A stretch of DNA of 64,000 bases from Polaromonas sp. AER18D-145 (GCF_002379095.1 NZ_NBZV01000002.1:183185-247184), one strand, 5' to 3'. Positions 41,811 to 50,371 are shown, counted from the stretch's first letter. The notes: generated by a model not told the origin, from the letters alone. Numbers and translations are program-made.

Positions 41811-41850
41811 CAGCCCAATCCGGACGGGCGCCAGCAGCTATCATTTTGAG
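41811..41850. repeat. AT-stem dispersed repeat
   Basis: CAGCCCAATCCGGACGGGCG, then CAGCAGCTATCATTTTGAGA. Lies between the hydratase start and the gst side. Confidence 0.75.
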
Positions 41851-41852
41851 AG

Positions 41853-41969
41853 TCAGCAGAAGAGGATGGCCAGCAGCGCCGGGTCGTCGGCCCAGTGCAT
41901 CAGCGCGTAGCCGCCAAGGCGGTAGGCGGTGTAGACGGCCTGCGCCATCAGCTGTTCGAGCGCCAGCAT
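41853..41969 (-). CDS. Possible small protein (38 aa) after gst
   Basis: From ATG 41969 reads MLALEQLMAQAVYTAYRLGG and ends with ALLAILFC. Hydrophobic-amphipathic in composition. It starts 17 bases after the gst stop and lacks a clear ribosome binding site. Could be real or a chance frame. Confidence 0.25.
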   Translation of the reverse strand: MLALEQLMAQAVYTAYRLGGYALMHWADDPALLAILFC

Positions 41970-41986
41970 CGGTGGACGGTAGGCCC

Positions 41987-42631
41987 TCAGGCCTTGGTCT
42001 GCGCAGCCTTGCGGTCGGCCACGACTTTCTGGGCCGAGGGCCGCTCGCCAATGAGCTTGACATAGCTCTTGTAGTCCACCCCGCCGGCCAGCAGCAGGTC
42101 TTCGCCAAACGCGGCCTTGCTGGCCATGCCCACCAGCGGCAGGCTGGCAAAGGCGGCGCAGTCGGCCTGGGTGAAGCTGTCGCCGGCCACATAGGGTGAA
42201 AACTTCGCCAGTTTTTTGAAGGCGGCGATGTTGCTTTCGAGCTGCTTGCGGATGCGGGCCAGGTTGCCCTCGCTCAGCGGCTCGGCGCCGAAAAAGGTCG
42301 CGCCATAAAGCTGGCGCGCGACGATCTCCAGGTGCCAGTCGATGAAGGTCGTGAGTTCGCGCACCTTGGCAGCGGCAAAGGCGTCGGCCGGCAGCAGCGG
42401 CGGCTGCGGGTAGGCGGCCTCAATGTAGTCCAGGATGGCCTGGCTTTCGCAGAGGCCGCCCTGCGCCGTGCGGATGAAGGGAATCTTGCCCAGCGGCGAG
42501 TCGCCCAGAACCGCTTCGTCCTTGCTGTACGTGCCCACGTTTTCTTCGGCAAACGGCACGCCTTTTTCAAGCAGCGCGAGCTTGACCTTGTTGTAGTAAT
42601 TGGAAATGGGAAGGCCGCAGAGCGTCAGCAT
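41987..42631 (-). CDS. Glutathione S-transferase
   Basis: A 214-residue cytosolic GST. Thioredoxin-like N-terminal domain (GLPISNYYNKVKLALLEKG), the glutathione-binding PLGKIPFI and CESQAILDYIEAAYP (E-S-x-A-I motif), and the all-helical C-terminal domain with FTQADCAAFASLPLV. ATG 42631 is used. Typical length. It conjugates glutathione to electrophiles, with the substrate unknown. Confidence 0.92.
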   Translation of the reverse strand: MLTLCGLPISNYYNKVKLALLEKGVPFAEENVGTYSKDEAVLGDSPLGKIPFIRTAQGGLCESQAILDYIEAAYPQPPLLPADAFAAAKVRELTTFIDWHLEIVARQLYGATFFGAEPLSEGNLARIRKQLESNIAAFKKLAKFSPYVAGDSFTQADCAAFASLPLVGMASKAAFGEDLLLAGGVDYKSYVKLIGERPSAQKVVADRKAAQTKA

Positions 42632-42837
42632 GGGAAAAGTCTCCTGGGTTGTTGGCGCCAAGTTTATGCCAGCCCGGCCCGGCCAGCGTGCAACGGCGGT
42701 GACAGTCGCGGCGCCAAGCCCCGGGGGGCCAGGGCTGTCTGTGTGACATCTGAGCCTTCTCCTCCATTTGAAGGACGACAAGCCGCAGCGCCAGCGCGAC
42801 GATTTCCCCCTCATCCACTTCATAAACTGGAAACACC

Positions 42838-43623
42838 ATGAGCAACTACTACTGGGACGAAACGCAAATGAAGGCCGACGGCGCCAACCCGACCATCCTG
42901 GCGATCGGCGACTCCTGGTTCTGGTACCCCTTTTTCGGGGGCAGCCTGACCAACTACCTGGGCCAGATCGTGGCGCCCAAAAGCCATGTCATCCTGGCCA
43001 AGGGCATGAACGGCGCCGAAGCCTTTGACTACGTGGACGGCAAATACGCCGACAGCGTGCGCAGCACGCTCAAGCTGTACGGCGCCGGCCTGTCGGCCGT
43101 GTTCCTCAGCGGGGGCGGCAACGACTTCGCCGGCTTCAACGACATGCGGCCGCTGCTCAAGGACAGCTGCTCGGGCGAAACCACGGCCAACGGCTGCTTT
43201 CGCAGCGGGGCACAGGGCCTGCCGGGGTTTCTGGAACGCATGGATACCTACTACCGCAAGCTGATTGGCGTGGTCTACACCCGCACCACCCTGGACTGCC
43301 TGATCGTGATGCACACCTACGACTATGCGATCCCGGACGGCAAGGGCGTGTTCGGCAAGGATGGCTGGCTGCAGCCCGCGCTGACGGCCGCCGGCGTCAA
43401 ACCCGAGCTGCACCAGGCCTGCGTGGTCCACCTGCTGGACGCCTTCTACAAGGTGCTGGACAACATCACGAAGATGGACCCCGCCCACCTTCACGTGGTG
43501 GACAGCCGCGGCACGCTGGGCCCCGGCGACTGGGCCAACGAGTTGCACCCCAAGGGCTCGGGCTTCAAGAAAATAGCCATGCAGTGCTGGAAACCCGCGC
43601 TGAAAAACATCGGGCTGGCCTGA
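42838..43623 (+). CDS. SGNH/GDSL-type hydrolase-like protein
   Basis: A 261-residue protein with the SGNH hydrolase blocks: IGDSWFWYPFFGG with the nucleophile Ser26 (block I), VFLSGGGNDFAGF with Asn95 (block III) and the C-terminal Asp231-x5-His237 (DWANELHPKGSGF, block V). No signal peptide, so probably cytoplasmic or exported by another route. Possibly a lipase, esterase or acyl hydrolase. ATG 42838 follows CACC without a clear Shine-Dalgarno. Alone, divergent from gst. Confidence 0.8.
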   Translation: MSNYYWDETQMKADGANPTILAIGDSWFWYPFFGGSLTNYLGQIVAPKSHVILAKGMNGAEAFDYVDGKYADSVRSTLKLYGAGLSAVFLSGGGNDFAGFNDMRPLLKDSCSGETTANGCFRSGAQGLPGFLERMDTYYRKLIGVVYTRTTLDCLIVMHTYDYAIPDGKGVFGKDGWLQPALTAAGVKPELHQACVVHLLDAFYKVLDNITKMDPAHLHVVDSRGTLGPGDWANELHPKGSGFKKIAMQCWKPALKNIGLA

Positions 43624-43671
43624 GCGGCCTGAGAGCCGGGGCGCCAGCGCGAGGAGGCTCTGTGCCGTTAA

Positions 43672-43769
43672 CCGTTCGCCCTGAGCTTGGCCTGCCCTGA
43701 GCCCGTCGAAGGGTCGAAGGGCCCTTCGTCAAGCTCAGGACAGGCTTCGACACGCTCAGCCCGAACGGT
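43672..43769. repeat. GTTCGCCCTGAGC-type palindromic repeat
   Basis: CGTTCGCCCTGAGCTTGGCC at the left and CGACACGCTCAGCCCGAACG at the right, reverse complements at their ends, with GTCGAAGGGTCGAAGGGCCC between. Copies at 51942 and 52086. Confidence 0.8.
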
Positions 43770-43805
43770 GTGGCGTCATGAATGACTAAAACATCCAAAG
43801 GCAGC

Positions 43806-44123
43806 CTACGCCGGGTCGGGAAACAGCGGCGTCAGCAGGCGCACGGCAATGTTGAAGCCGTCGCCGGCAGGCGTCACGCGCACCACCTGCGCCTCGCAGG
43901 TCAGCGGGTGGGTCCGGCCCGCACCGGGAAACTCCAGCACCAGTTCCAGGGTGGCGCCCAGCTCGTAGCTGCGCTCCGACTGGAAGTACAGCCCGGTCGC
44001 ACTCAAATCATGGGTTATGCCCTCGTCGCCGTCGATGGTCAGGCGCACGGCCACGCCAAAACGCTGCGCCGCCCGATGCTCCAGCACCACGGCCTTCTTT
44101 TCGTCCCCGGCGGTTGTTTGCAT
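43806..44123 (-). CDS. PilZ-domain protein
   Basis: A 105-residue protein consisting of one PilZ domain. The c-di-GMP binding elements are EHRAAQRFGVAVRL (an RxxxR-like start) and HDLSATGLYF, close to the D/NxSxxG motif. Starts at ATG 44123. It probably responds to c-di-GMP and affects motility, adhesion or exopolysaccharide; its partner is unknown. Convergent with the upstream SGNH gene across a palindromic repeat and divergent from argE. Confidence 0.85.
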   Translation of the reverse strand: MQTTAGDEKKAVVLEHRAAQRFGVAVRLTIDGDEGITHDLSATGLYFQSERSYELGATLELVLEFPGAGRTHPLTCEAQVVRVTPAGDGFNIAVRLLTPLFPDPA

Positions 44124-44353
44124 GGTCCTGTCCCTGAAATGCCCGGAAACGGGCGTAGCCCCCAATCTAGGGCATGGGCGCGCCCCGTGTGTAGGCGCCC
44201 CCGCAGGCTGCGTGTGGGACAGCAGGCAGGCCGGGTGATGGGTTTTCCCGAAACGGCAAGGCCGATCTGGCAGCGCACAGGTAATATGTATGCCTATCTT
44301 CTTCACATCCTTCTTTACATCCTCTTCAGCCCCACAGCTTGAGGCTCCCCACC

Positions 44354-45574
44354 ATGAATGCTCCCCTGCCCGGCGCCACCCTGCAATCGGTCACCGCCGC
44401 CGACCTGGCCGCCCTGCCCCTGATCGAAAAATGGGTCTCGTTTGCCTCGGTCTCGCGCGACAGCAACCTGCCCATCATCGAATGGACGCAGGCCCTGCTG
44501 GAGGGCTATGGCGTCGAATGCCGCCTGGTCCATGACGACAGCGGCAAAAAGGCCAACCTCTGGGCCACGCTGCCCGCCTTTGACGGCGAAACCAAAACCG
44601 GCGGCCTGGTGCTGTCGGGCCACACCGACGTGGTGCCGGTCGACGGCCAGCCCTGGGACACCGACCCGTTTGTCGCGCAGGTCATCGGCGACAGGCTCTA
44701 CGGCCGCGGCGTGACCGACATGAAAGGTTTTGGCGCCACCGTGCTGATGATGGTGCCCGAGCTGCTCAAGCGCCAGCTCAAGCAGCCGGTGCACCTGGCC
44801 TTCAGCTACGACGAGGAAGTCGGCTGCATCGGCGTGCGGCGCCTGATTGCCGACATGGTGGACCAGGATTACCGGCCCGCCGGCTGCATCGTGGGCGAGC
44901 CCACCGGCATGCAGGTGGTGATTGCGCACAAGGGCAAACATGCGTACAAGACCTCGGTGCGCGGTTTCGAGGCGCATTCGTCGCTGACGCCGCAGGGCGT
45001 CAACGCGGTCGAGATCGCCTGCGAATTTGTCACCAAGCTCAAGGCCATGCAGCGCCGGCTGGTGGCCGAAGGGCCGTTCGATGCGGTGTACGACGTGCCG
45101 CACACCACCATCCACACCGGCGTGATTGCCGGTGGCACCGCGCTCAACATCATTCCGCGCGACTGCGACGTGACCTGGGAAATCCGCCACCACCACATGA
45201 ATTCACCGGTGACGCTGTTCAACGAAGCCAAAGAGTTCGCCGACAGCCTGCTGCCCGCCATGCAGGCGGTGGCGCCCGACACCGGCATCACGCACAAGCT
45301 CAACTCGGTGCTGCCCGGCTTTGCCACCGACGCGGACAGCGAGATTGCGCAGCTGTGTTTCCGTTGCGCGGACGTGGACCCGGCCAGCGGCGCAGGCAAG
45401 GTCTCGTTTGGCACGGAAGCTGCTCTGTTTCACCAGGTCGGCGTGCCCACCATCGTCTGCGGCCCCGGGCACATTGCCCAGGCGCATCAGCCCAATGAGT
45501 GGGTCACGCTGGACCAACTGGCCTGGTGCGAGCGTTTCATGCGGCGCCTGGCCGACGAAATCTGCATCGCCTGA
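44354..45574 (+). CDS. argE: Acetylornithine deacetylase (ArgE-type M20 peptidase)
   Basis: A 406-residue M20-family zinc hydrolase. Metal ligands appear in SGHTDVVPVDGQPWDTDPF, GRGVTDMKGF, the general base FSYDEEVGCIGV and CIVGEPTGMQ, followed by GKHAYKTSVRGFEAHSS and the final GPGHIAQAHQPNEWV (C-terminal His). These match ArgE, which deacetylates N-acetylornithine in arginine synthesis, better than DapE. ATG 44354 (preceded by GAGG) is used. In many betaproteobacteria ornithine is made by the cyclic route, so the role may also be degradation. It is followed by a Bug receptor gene 46 bases downstream. Confidence 0.87.
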   Translation: MNAPLPGATLQSVTAADLAALPLIEKWVSFASVSRDSNLPIIEWTQALLEGYGVECRLVHDDSGKKANLWATLPAFDGETKTGGLVLSGHTDVVPVDGQPWDTDPFVAQVIGDRLYGRGVTDMKGFGATVLMMVPELLKRQLKQPVHLAFSYDEEVGCIGVRRLIADMVDQDYRPAGCIVGEPTGMQVVIAHKGKHAYKTSVRGFEAHSSLTPQGVNAVEIACEFVTKLKAMQRRLVAEGPFDAVYDVPHTTIHTGVIAGGTALNIIPRDCDVTWEIRHHHMNSPVTLFNEAKEFADSLLPAMQAVAPDTGITHKLNSVLPGFATDADSEIAQLCFRCADVDPASGAGKVSFGTEAALFHQVGVPTIVCGPGHIAQAHQPNEWVTLDQLAWCERFMRRLADEICIA

Positions 45575-45620
45575 ACCCCTTCACCCCCTTGTCAACACCA
45601 GAACAGAAGAGCTCCACAAC

Positions 45621-46604
45621 ATGATCAAGCGCAGAACCCTCCTGGGCGCCGCCATTGCGGCTGGCCTGAGCACCGGCCTCACCTTGGGCGTCGGCCCGGC
45701 CACGGCCCAGGCCACGGGCAAAACCGTGCGCATCGTCGCGCCCTATGCCGCCAGCGGCGTGCAGGACCTGCTGGCGCGCGCCATCAGCAACGAGCTCGGC
45801 ACCGCCCTGGGCCAGACCGTGATTGTGGAAAACCGCGCCGGTGCGGGCGGCACCATTGGCACCGGCTTTGTCGCCAAGTCCGAGCCGGACGGCAGCACCA
45901 TGGTGATGGCCGCGGCCAGCCACAACATTGCCGGTTCGCTCTACACCAAGCTCGCCTACGACCCGCAGAAAGACTTCACGCCGCTGGCCCACATCGGCAC
46001 CGCCGGTTATGTGCTGATGATCCACCCCGACGTGCCCGCCAAAAACGTGGCCGAGTTCATCCGTTATGCCAAGGCCAACCCCGGCAAGCTGAACTACGCC
46101 ACCGCCGGCATGGGCAGCGCGACCCATCTGTCCATGGCCTACTTCAACGGCCTGGCTGGCATCGACCTGGTGCATGTGCCGCTCAAAGCCACCGGCGAAG
46201 CCATCAACGAAGTGATCTCCGGCCGCGCCCACGCCGTGATTGCCGCCAGCATTGGCGCCCTGTCCTTTGCCAAAGACAGCCGCATCCGCCTGCTGGGCGT
46301 GACCTCGCCGCAACGCAGCAAGTACCTGCCCGCGCTGCCGACGATTGCCGAAAGCGGCCTGCCCGGTTATGCCTTCGACTCCTGGTTCGGCCTGCTCGGC
46401 CCGGCCGCCACGCCGGTGGCCGAAGCCACCCGCATCAACGGCGCCATGGCCAAGCTGCTGAAAGACCCGGTCGTCCTGGAGCGCCTGGACAAACAGGGCA
46501 TCGAGCCCAAGGCCATGAGCAACGCCGACTTCAGCAAGCTGCTGGCGCTGGACTACAAACGCATGGCCGATGTTGTGAAGGCGTCGGGCGCGAAGATCGA
46601 ATAA
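45621..46604 (+). CDS. Bug/TctC-family periplasmic solute receptor
   Basis: A 327-residue Bug protein. Signal peptide MIKRRTLLGAAIAAGLSTGL (cleavage near ATAQA), then VRIVAPYAASGVQDLLARA, TVIVENRAGAGGTIGTGF and ANPGKLNYATAGMGSATH. Starts at ATG 45621. Located 46 bases after the ArgE-type gene, so it probably delivers an N-acyl amino acid or related carboxylate. A strong rho-independent terminator follows at 46652. Confidence 0.92.
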   Translation: MIKRRTLLGAAIAAGLSTGLTLGVGPATAQATGKTVRIVAPYAASGVQDLLARAISNELGTALGQTVIVENRAGAGGTIGTGFVAKSEPDGSTMVMAAASHNIAGSLYTKLAYDPQKDFTPLAHIGTAGYVLMIHPDVPAKNVAEFIRYAKANPGKLNYATAGMGSATHLSMAYFNGLAGIDLVHVPLKATGEAINEVISGRAHAVIAASIGALSFAKDSRIRLLGVTSPQRSKYLPALPTIAESGLPGYAFDSWFGLLGPAATPVAEATRINGAMAKLLKDPVVLERLDKQGIEPKAMSNADFSKLLALDYKRMADVVKASGAKIE

Positions 46605-46650
46605 GTTGCTGCGCGGTGATGGCAGCGTCGCCATCACCTGCGCATCGTCC

Positions 46651-46677
46651 AAGGGCCGCTTTTTGCGGCCCTTTTTC
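46651..46677 (+). terminator. Rho-independent terminator after the Bug receptor
   Basis: AGGGCCGC-TTTTT-GCGGCCCT followed by TTTTT. Perfect 8-bp stem, 47 bases after the stop codon. Confidence 0.92.
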
Positions 46678-46728
46678 ATGGCGCTTCATGGCAACCACTC
46701 AAGTCGCTGCACGCAGCATGCTTTTCTT

Positions 46729-46843
46729 GCCCCCTCGCCCTCCGGGAGAGGGTTGGGGTGAGGGCCAGCAGGCCACCACATGCGGCAGCTCTATGCACCG
46801 GCCGCCAACCCTCACCCCCGCCCTCTCCCAGGGGGAGAGGGAG
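46729..46843. repeat. CCCTCTCCC-type palindromic repeat
   Basis: CCCCCTCGCCCTCCGGGAGA, then GGGTTGGGGTGAGGG, ending CCAACCCTCACCCCCGCCCT and CCCAGGGGGAGAGGGAG. Inverted arms like the element inside mfd. Confidence 0.8.
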
Positions 46844-46867
46844 TCAAACCAGAACAAAAGAGGCTTC

Positions 46868-46911
46868 CAGCCCAATCCGGACGTGCGCCGTTAGCTACAG
46901 GATTGATAGCA
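46868..46911. repeat. AT-stem dispersed repeat
   Basis: CCAGCCCAATCCGGACGTGC, then GTTAGCTACAGGATTGATAG. Adjacent to the CCCTC palindrome. Confidence 0.7.
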
Positions 46912-46932
46912 GACAACGCTACCTGGCCAAAC

Positions 46933-47514
46933 CTACCTGCACAGCTGGTCTTCGCAGGGCACGCCGTCGTTGTCGCCGTCCATCTTGGTGCCGGGGCAGT
47001 TTTTCAGGAACCAGGTGGCTTCGGCGCACGAGGTCATCTGCGAGCAATGCTGCCGGCCGTCGCAGACATAGGAGGCCGTTGCGGCACGCGAAGGCGCCAG
47101 GTCCAGCAAGGGTTGGCTTGGAGGGGACGCCGCTTCACTGGCGCGACCGGCCGGGGCCACCTTCTGGTAATACGCATAAGCCTGCCACCCTATCGCGGCC
47201 ACCAGCAACAGGCCCACCACCGTCTTCAGACCACTGCCGGGCGAGTTGCCCGACCGGCTGACGCGCACGGGGCGAGGGCTGGAGGCGGGCTGGTACGCGG
47301 CCTGCTGCGCATCGGCCCCCTGCACATTCACCGCGCGCTTTTTGCCCTGGGGGTTAAGCGCCACCTCGAAGCTCAAGGCCTCATTCAGCACCGGCCGGCC
47401 ACCGCGCCGGTATTCGGAGATGTGGACAAAGATGTCCTGCCCGCCCTGACTGGGGCTGATGAAGCCGAAGCCCTTGTCGTCGTTCCAGCTTTTGAGGGTG
47501 CCTTCGAAGCGCAT
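46933..47514 (-). CDS. Cold-shock-like domain fused to a membrane helix and an excalibur domain
   Basis: A 193-residue three-part protein. Residues 1-66 form a cold-shock/OB domain (GTLKSWNDDKGFGFISPS, DIFVHISEYRRGGRP). A single membrane helix follows (GLKTVVGLLLVAAIGWQAYA, about 95-115). The C-terminus is an excalibur calcium-binding domain (DGRQHCSQMTSCAEATWFL, then DGDNDGVPCEDQLC) with paired cysteines. The OB domain would be cytoplasmic and the excalibur domain periplasmic. This combination occurs in Comamonadaceae; role unknown. Start ATG 47514. Confidence 0.85.
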   Translation of the reverse strand: MRFEGTLKSWNDDKGFGFISPSQGGQDIFVHISEYRRGGRPVLNEALSFEVALNPQGKKRAVNVQGADAQQAAYQPASSPRPVRVSRSGNSPGSGLKTVVGLLLVAAIGWQAYAYYQKVAPAGRASEAASPPSQPLLDLAPSRAATASYVCDGRQHCSQMTSCAEATWFLKNCPGTKMDGDNDGVPCEDQLCR

Positions 47515-47739
47515 GGGTGGGGCTTAGTGTGTTCGATTGATCAATGCGGGAATGACCACGCGGTCGAAAGACTTGCTGATTTTGGAAACCTCAACAAACC
47601 GGCCTTCAACTGAAGTTCATGAGAACCAGAATATGGAGTGACGCTGCCTGGCCGACCGTTCGAGCCCGTGTTGGCTCCTCAACGAGGTCAATTCTGAGAA
47701 CTGGGAAGTCGAGTTTTGAGGGTGCAGAGGCCCTTCCGG

Positions 47740-48192
47740 TTAGGCGGATGGTTTTGTCGAAGCGAACCCTCGAGCCAAGAGGGCGCGAGCATCGTCTAGC
47801 GACCGAGCCTTAATGGTTTGAATATGGACATATCCTCGAGTAGACAAATCATTGACCCACCACGAGTTCCCATTGTTAGCGATTATAAAATTTACCCCCA
47901 GCAGAATTAAGAAATCAGACCAACCGCGGAGGCTTGCACACAAGTCGGAGTATGTAGTGAATAGAGATCCGTAGATCGGCTGTTTAGTACAAAGTGCCGT
48001 TGCTAGAACCGGGTCTGTAGTGCTCTGATTTGCAAACCAAAGCAAAGTCGTAGCTGCAAGCGCAATCGCGGAGGGAACCCAAAGTTTCTTAAAGAGGAGC
48101 CAACTTGGCCCGACAAGCAGAGCTGGCCAAGAAAATCCATTTTTTACGATCCTCTGTGGTAGCAGTGGATGTTCGTAGACAGAAAAGTTCAT
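47740..48192 (-). CDS. DUF2628-like membrane protein
   Basis: A 150-residue protein starting at ATG 48192 (MNFSVYEHPLLPQRIVKNGF). The motif VKNGFSWPALLVGPSWLLFK with following hydrophobic segments (ALAATTLLWFA and SDFLILLGVNFIIANNG) is typical of DUF2628 proteins, which have a GFSWPAF-type start and two to three membrane helices. The ending NDLSTRGYVHIQTIKARSLD also fits. GC is lower than flanking genes. First gene of an atypical-composition stretch. Function unknown. Confidence 0.75.
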   Translation of the reverse strand: MNFSVYEHPLLPQRIVKNGFSWPALLVGPSWLLFKKLWVPSAIALAATTLLWFANQSTTDPVLATALCTKQPIYGSLFTTYSDLCASLRGWSDFLILLGVNFIIANNGNSWWVNDLSTRGYVHIQTIKARSLDDARALLARGFASTKPSA

Positions 48193-48318
48193 GCGATGTC
48201 TTTGGCTCTGCGCTAGTAGCTTCTGAGGGGCCGCGTTCACGTTAACACGGGGGCTATAAATACAAAACACACATAGTACGGGATTTGTTACAAATTCCCA
48301 TCATCTAATTGGAGGAGA

Positions 48319-48376
48319 GGCTGCGGCCGGAGACGGGGTGCCCCGTGGGGCGCACCGGCACCGGATGCAGCCTTTT
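48319..48376 (+). ncRNA. Nested hairpin structure followed by TTTT
   Basis: Outer GGCTGC/GCAGCC (48319-48324, 48367-48372), middle GCCGG/CCGGC (48326-48330, 48355-48359) and inner ACGGGG/CCCCGT (48333-48338, 48341-48346), then TTTT. It could be a terminator, the end of a small RNA or a mobile-element end. RNA status is a guess. Confidence 0.4.
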
Positions 48377-48448
48377 GAGAACAGTTATATAAATGTTGAG
48401 TGACGTTTATTCGAAACTTTGAGACATTCTAGAGAATCCCCCCCCGCC

Positions 48449-48605
48449 CTAACAGGCTGCTGAAATACTGTTTTTGATACGGTGTGCCGAAAAGTTCGAC
48501 CGCTCAAAACGGCCTACAAGCGATTTTTGGGAGCCAGGGAAGGGGTAGCCACCCATGAAATCACCAATTTCGTCGTTCGCCAGAGGTATTTCAGCAGCCT
48601 GCTAA
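48449..48605. mobile_element. MITE-like element with 16-bp perfect terminal inverted repeats
   Basis: CAGGCTGCTGAAATAC (48453-48468) and GTATTTCAGCAGCCTG (48586-48601) are exact reverse complements, flanked by direct CTAA (48449-48452 and 48602-48605), a probable target duplication. Non-coding inside. Confidence 0.85.
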
Positions 48606-48640
48606 ACATGTACAGCTTCCAGTCCCTTTGTAGAGAATAG

Positions 48641-49141
48641 CTATCGAACGTAGGTGTTGATCCGGGTATCAACGTTAATCGTCTTGCTGTCTGGCTCTCT
48701 CATACCGCAAGTGCCATACATCATTGATCTCTTAGCATCCACAATAGGAGTATTGTTGTAATTTGAATTAGCCGTAACCTCGTAATCGCGTTTTGCTCTC
48801 TCGCATGCGATAGTGTCAACTCGCTCTGCTTGCAGATCGGGCTGTGTTCGTCGGGGCGCTGAACCCGCAGAGCTGGCCCCCTTTTGCTGGTCGCGCAGTT
48901 GCTCTCTGAGTTGTTCATTTTCCCGGCGCAACTGGGACTCCCGACTACCTGAAAAGTCGAGTGAGTTTCTCTGAGTCTGAAGTTTTTCGCTAGTCCTGGC
49001 TCCATTGCATGGAGCATCAGAGAACTCGTACTTACCACCTGCGCTTTGGCATTTATAAACATGCTGTTGTGCACTGGCATTTCCACCAGTAGCCAGCGCC
49101 AATGCTCCTAAGAAAATTACATTCCCGATTATTTTTCTCAT
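48641..49141 (-). CDS. Secreted DUF4124-like protein
   Basis: A 166-residue protein with a signal peptide (MRKIIGNVIFLGALALATGG, cleaved near ASA). The beginning of the mature part, VYKCQSAGGKYEFSDAPC, is the DUF4124 pattern (VYKCxxxGxxxYSDxPC). A coiled coil follows (about 60-90: SQLRRENEQLREQLRDQQK) and then two more cysteines (ACERAKRDYEV, MYGTCGMREP). Probably periplasmic. Lower GC than the core genes. ATG 49141 is used. Confidence 0.75.
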   Translation of the reverse strand: MRKIIGNVIFLGALALATGGNASAQQHVYKCQSAGGKYEFSDAPCNGARTSEKLQTQRNSLDFSGSRESQLRRENEQLREQLRDQQKGASSAGSAPRRTQPDLQAERVDTIACERAKRDYEVTANSNYNNTPIVDAKRSMMYGTCGMREPDSKTINVDTRINTYVR

Positions 49142-49333
49142 GGCCGCTCTTTCGACGCAAATTTTTTTACAAACTAACACTTGAGGAAAACCCTTGTCAA
49201 TCATATTCGACTCCCCTTATCACCTTTAAAACGCCTGAGAAAAAAGGCCAGCAAAGGTTTTCAATGGGGGACGCCGGGTATGGTGTGAAGCCCCGTGTAG
49301 CGAAGCGCTACCTCTCTGCCTGTTCCCGAGGAT

Positions 49334-49732
49334 TCAGCATACGTTCTTGAGCATGCGCTCTACGTCGTTGTAGTCCTTGTAGCCCTTGTAGCTTTGTGTC
49401 CGCTGAACAATCGGACTGATGTCCCCTTTGTATACCTGCTTCCGCTCAGCAGAGAAATTGCTGATCGCCACAATTGACTCTGTTTTTTCTTTGCAGGAGT
49501 AGAGGAGAAGCTGAATTGTGAACTTGAACCGGATACCGTTTTCCATCACCTGTTCTTTTTTCCACGAGATACGCTTTCGCACAGCTTTGCGACCCTCGTG
49601 ATCGTGAATATTTCCTCGATCCCACTCGATGATCATTTCGGGGTCGTCATTCAGCAATACCCAGTCAGAAGCAAAACACTGGCTGGAGAAAACACCTAAG
49701 AACACGAAAATATAGAAATTCACTTTAGTCAT
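49334..49732 (-). CDS. Secreted surface-adhesin-E-like protein
   Basis: A 132-residue protein with a Sec signal peptide (NFYIFVFLGVFSSQCFA) and a mature part of about 110 residues: DWVLLNDDPEMIIEWDRGNI, RISWKKEQ, LLYSCKEKTESIVAISNFS. The spacing of tryptophan, RxSW and the internal YxC resembles surface-adhesin E/CNP1-type periplasmic domains, but the match is weak. GC content is clearly low for this genome. Start ATG 49732. Function unknown. Confidence 0.65.
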   Translation of the reverse strand: MTKVNFYIFVFLGVFSSQCFASDWVLLNDDPEMIIEWDRGNIHDHEGRKAVRKRISWKKEQVMENGIRFKFTIQLLLYSCKEKTESIVAISNFSAERKQVYKGDISPIVQRTQSYKGYKDYNDVERMLKNVC

Positions 49733-49945
49733 TGATGGGGACTCTCATGGCGCATTCCGGTGATGCAAGTCGATCGGCGATTCCCAACTTTCCCTCGTTC
49801 GTGCAACACGAGGACCATAAGTAAATTACACACCAAGTATGCAGTTCGGTCTACAGCCCGTCATCCCGCAATCAGACTAGACAGACACATTCTTCCTCAT
49901 GACGCGGCCAAGCTTAAGCCGATCCAGCCATTGAAAAAACAGCTT

Positions 49946-50371
49946 CTAAGCCTGCCAAACCCCATACCCCAACTCCCGCAACGCAATCCCCAGTTCCACC
50001 TCCATGTCGCGCGCGCCTTCGTACGGCATCGGGTTGTACATGGCGTACAGGCCGGGCAGCAGGCGCACACCCCACTTCTGCACATACACGTTGGACTGGA
50101 TGCCGGCCTTGTGTTTGTCGAAACGCACATCGGGGTCCAGCCCCGTCATGCCCACGTAAACAAACGGTTGGCCGAGCTGGTAGTCGGGGTTGGCGCGGCG
50201 GAAGCGCCCCACGTTCCAGACCTCGTCGGACAGCTCGATCACATACACGTGGTAGTGGTGGCTGCGCGGTGTGCGTGGCGGTTTTTTTGCGCGCGGCTTG
50301 GCCGGGGCGGCATCGGCTGTTGCGGCCGGCGGGCTTTTCTTTCGGGGGGTCTTGCGGGGCGCGGTAGCCAT
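49946..50371 (-). CDS. GIY-YIG-nuclease-like small protein with basic N-terminal tail
   Basis: A 141-residue protein. The first 45 residues are Lys/Arg/Pro/Ala-rich (TAPRKTPRKKSPPAATADAA), probably disordered and nucleic-acid-binding. The rest has HVYVIELSDEVWN, FVYVGMTGLDPDVRFDKHKA, which resembles the GIY-YIG signature (YVYVIEL...YVGxT...R...H) although the catalytic pattern is incomplete. Starts at ATG 50371. Conserved in Comamonadaceae with unknown role. Confidence 0.65.
   Translation of the reverse strand: MATAPRKTPRKKSPPAATADAAPAKPRAKKPPRTPRSHHYHVYVIELSDEVWNVGRFRRANPDYQLGQPFVYVGMTGLDPDVRFDKHKAGIQSNVYVQKWGVRLLPGLYAMYNPMPYEGARDMEVELGIALRELGYGVWQA

Larger units (their letters stand above)
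48193..48640. other. Non-coding stretch with a structured palindrome and a MITE
   Basis: About 450 bases with no gene: a nested hairpin at 48319-48376 and a MITE-like element at 48449-48605, separated by AT-rich sequence. Confidence 0.7.

Noticed and set aside
47515..49740. The small-gene stretch as an integron cassette array
   Set aside because: I looked for attC-like sites (GCCTAAC/GTTRRRY pairs). One half-site occurs near 47737, but no properly paired sites follow each gene.
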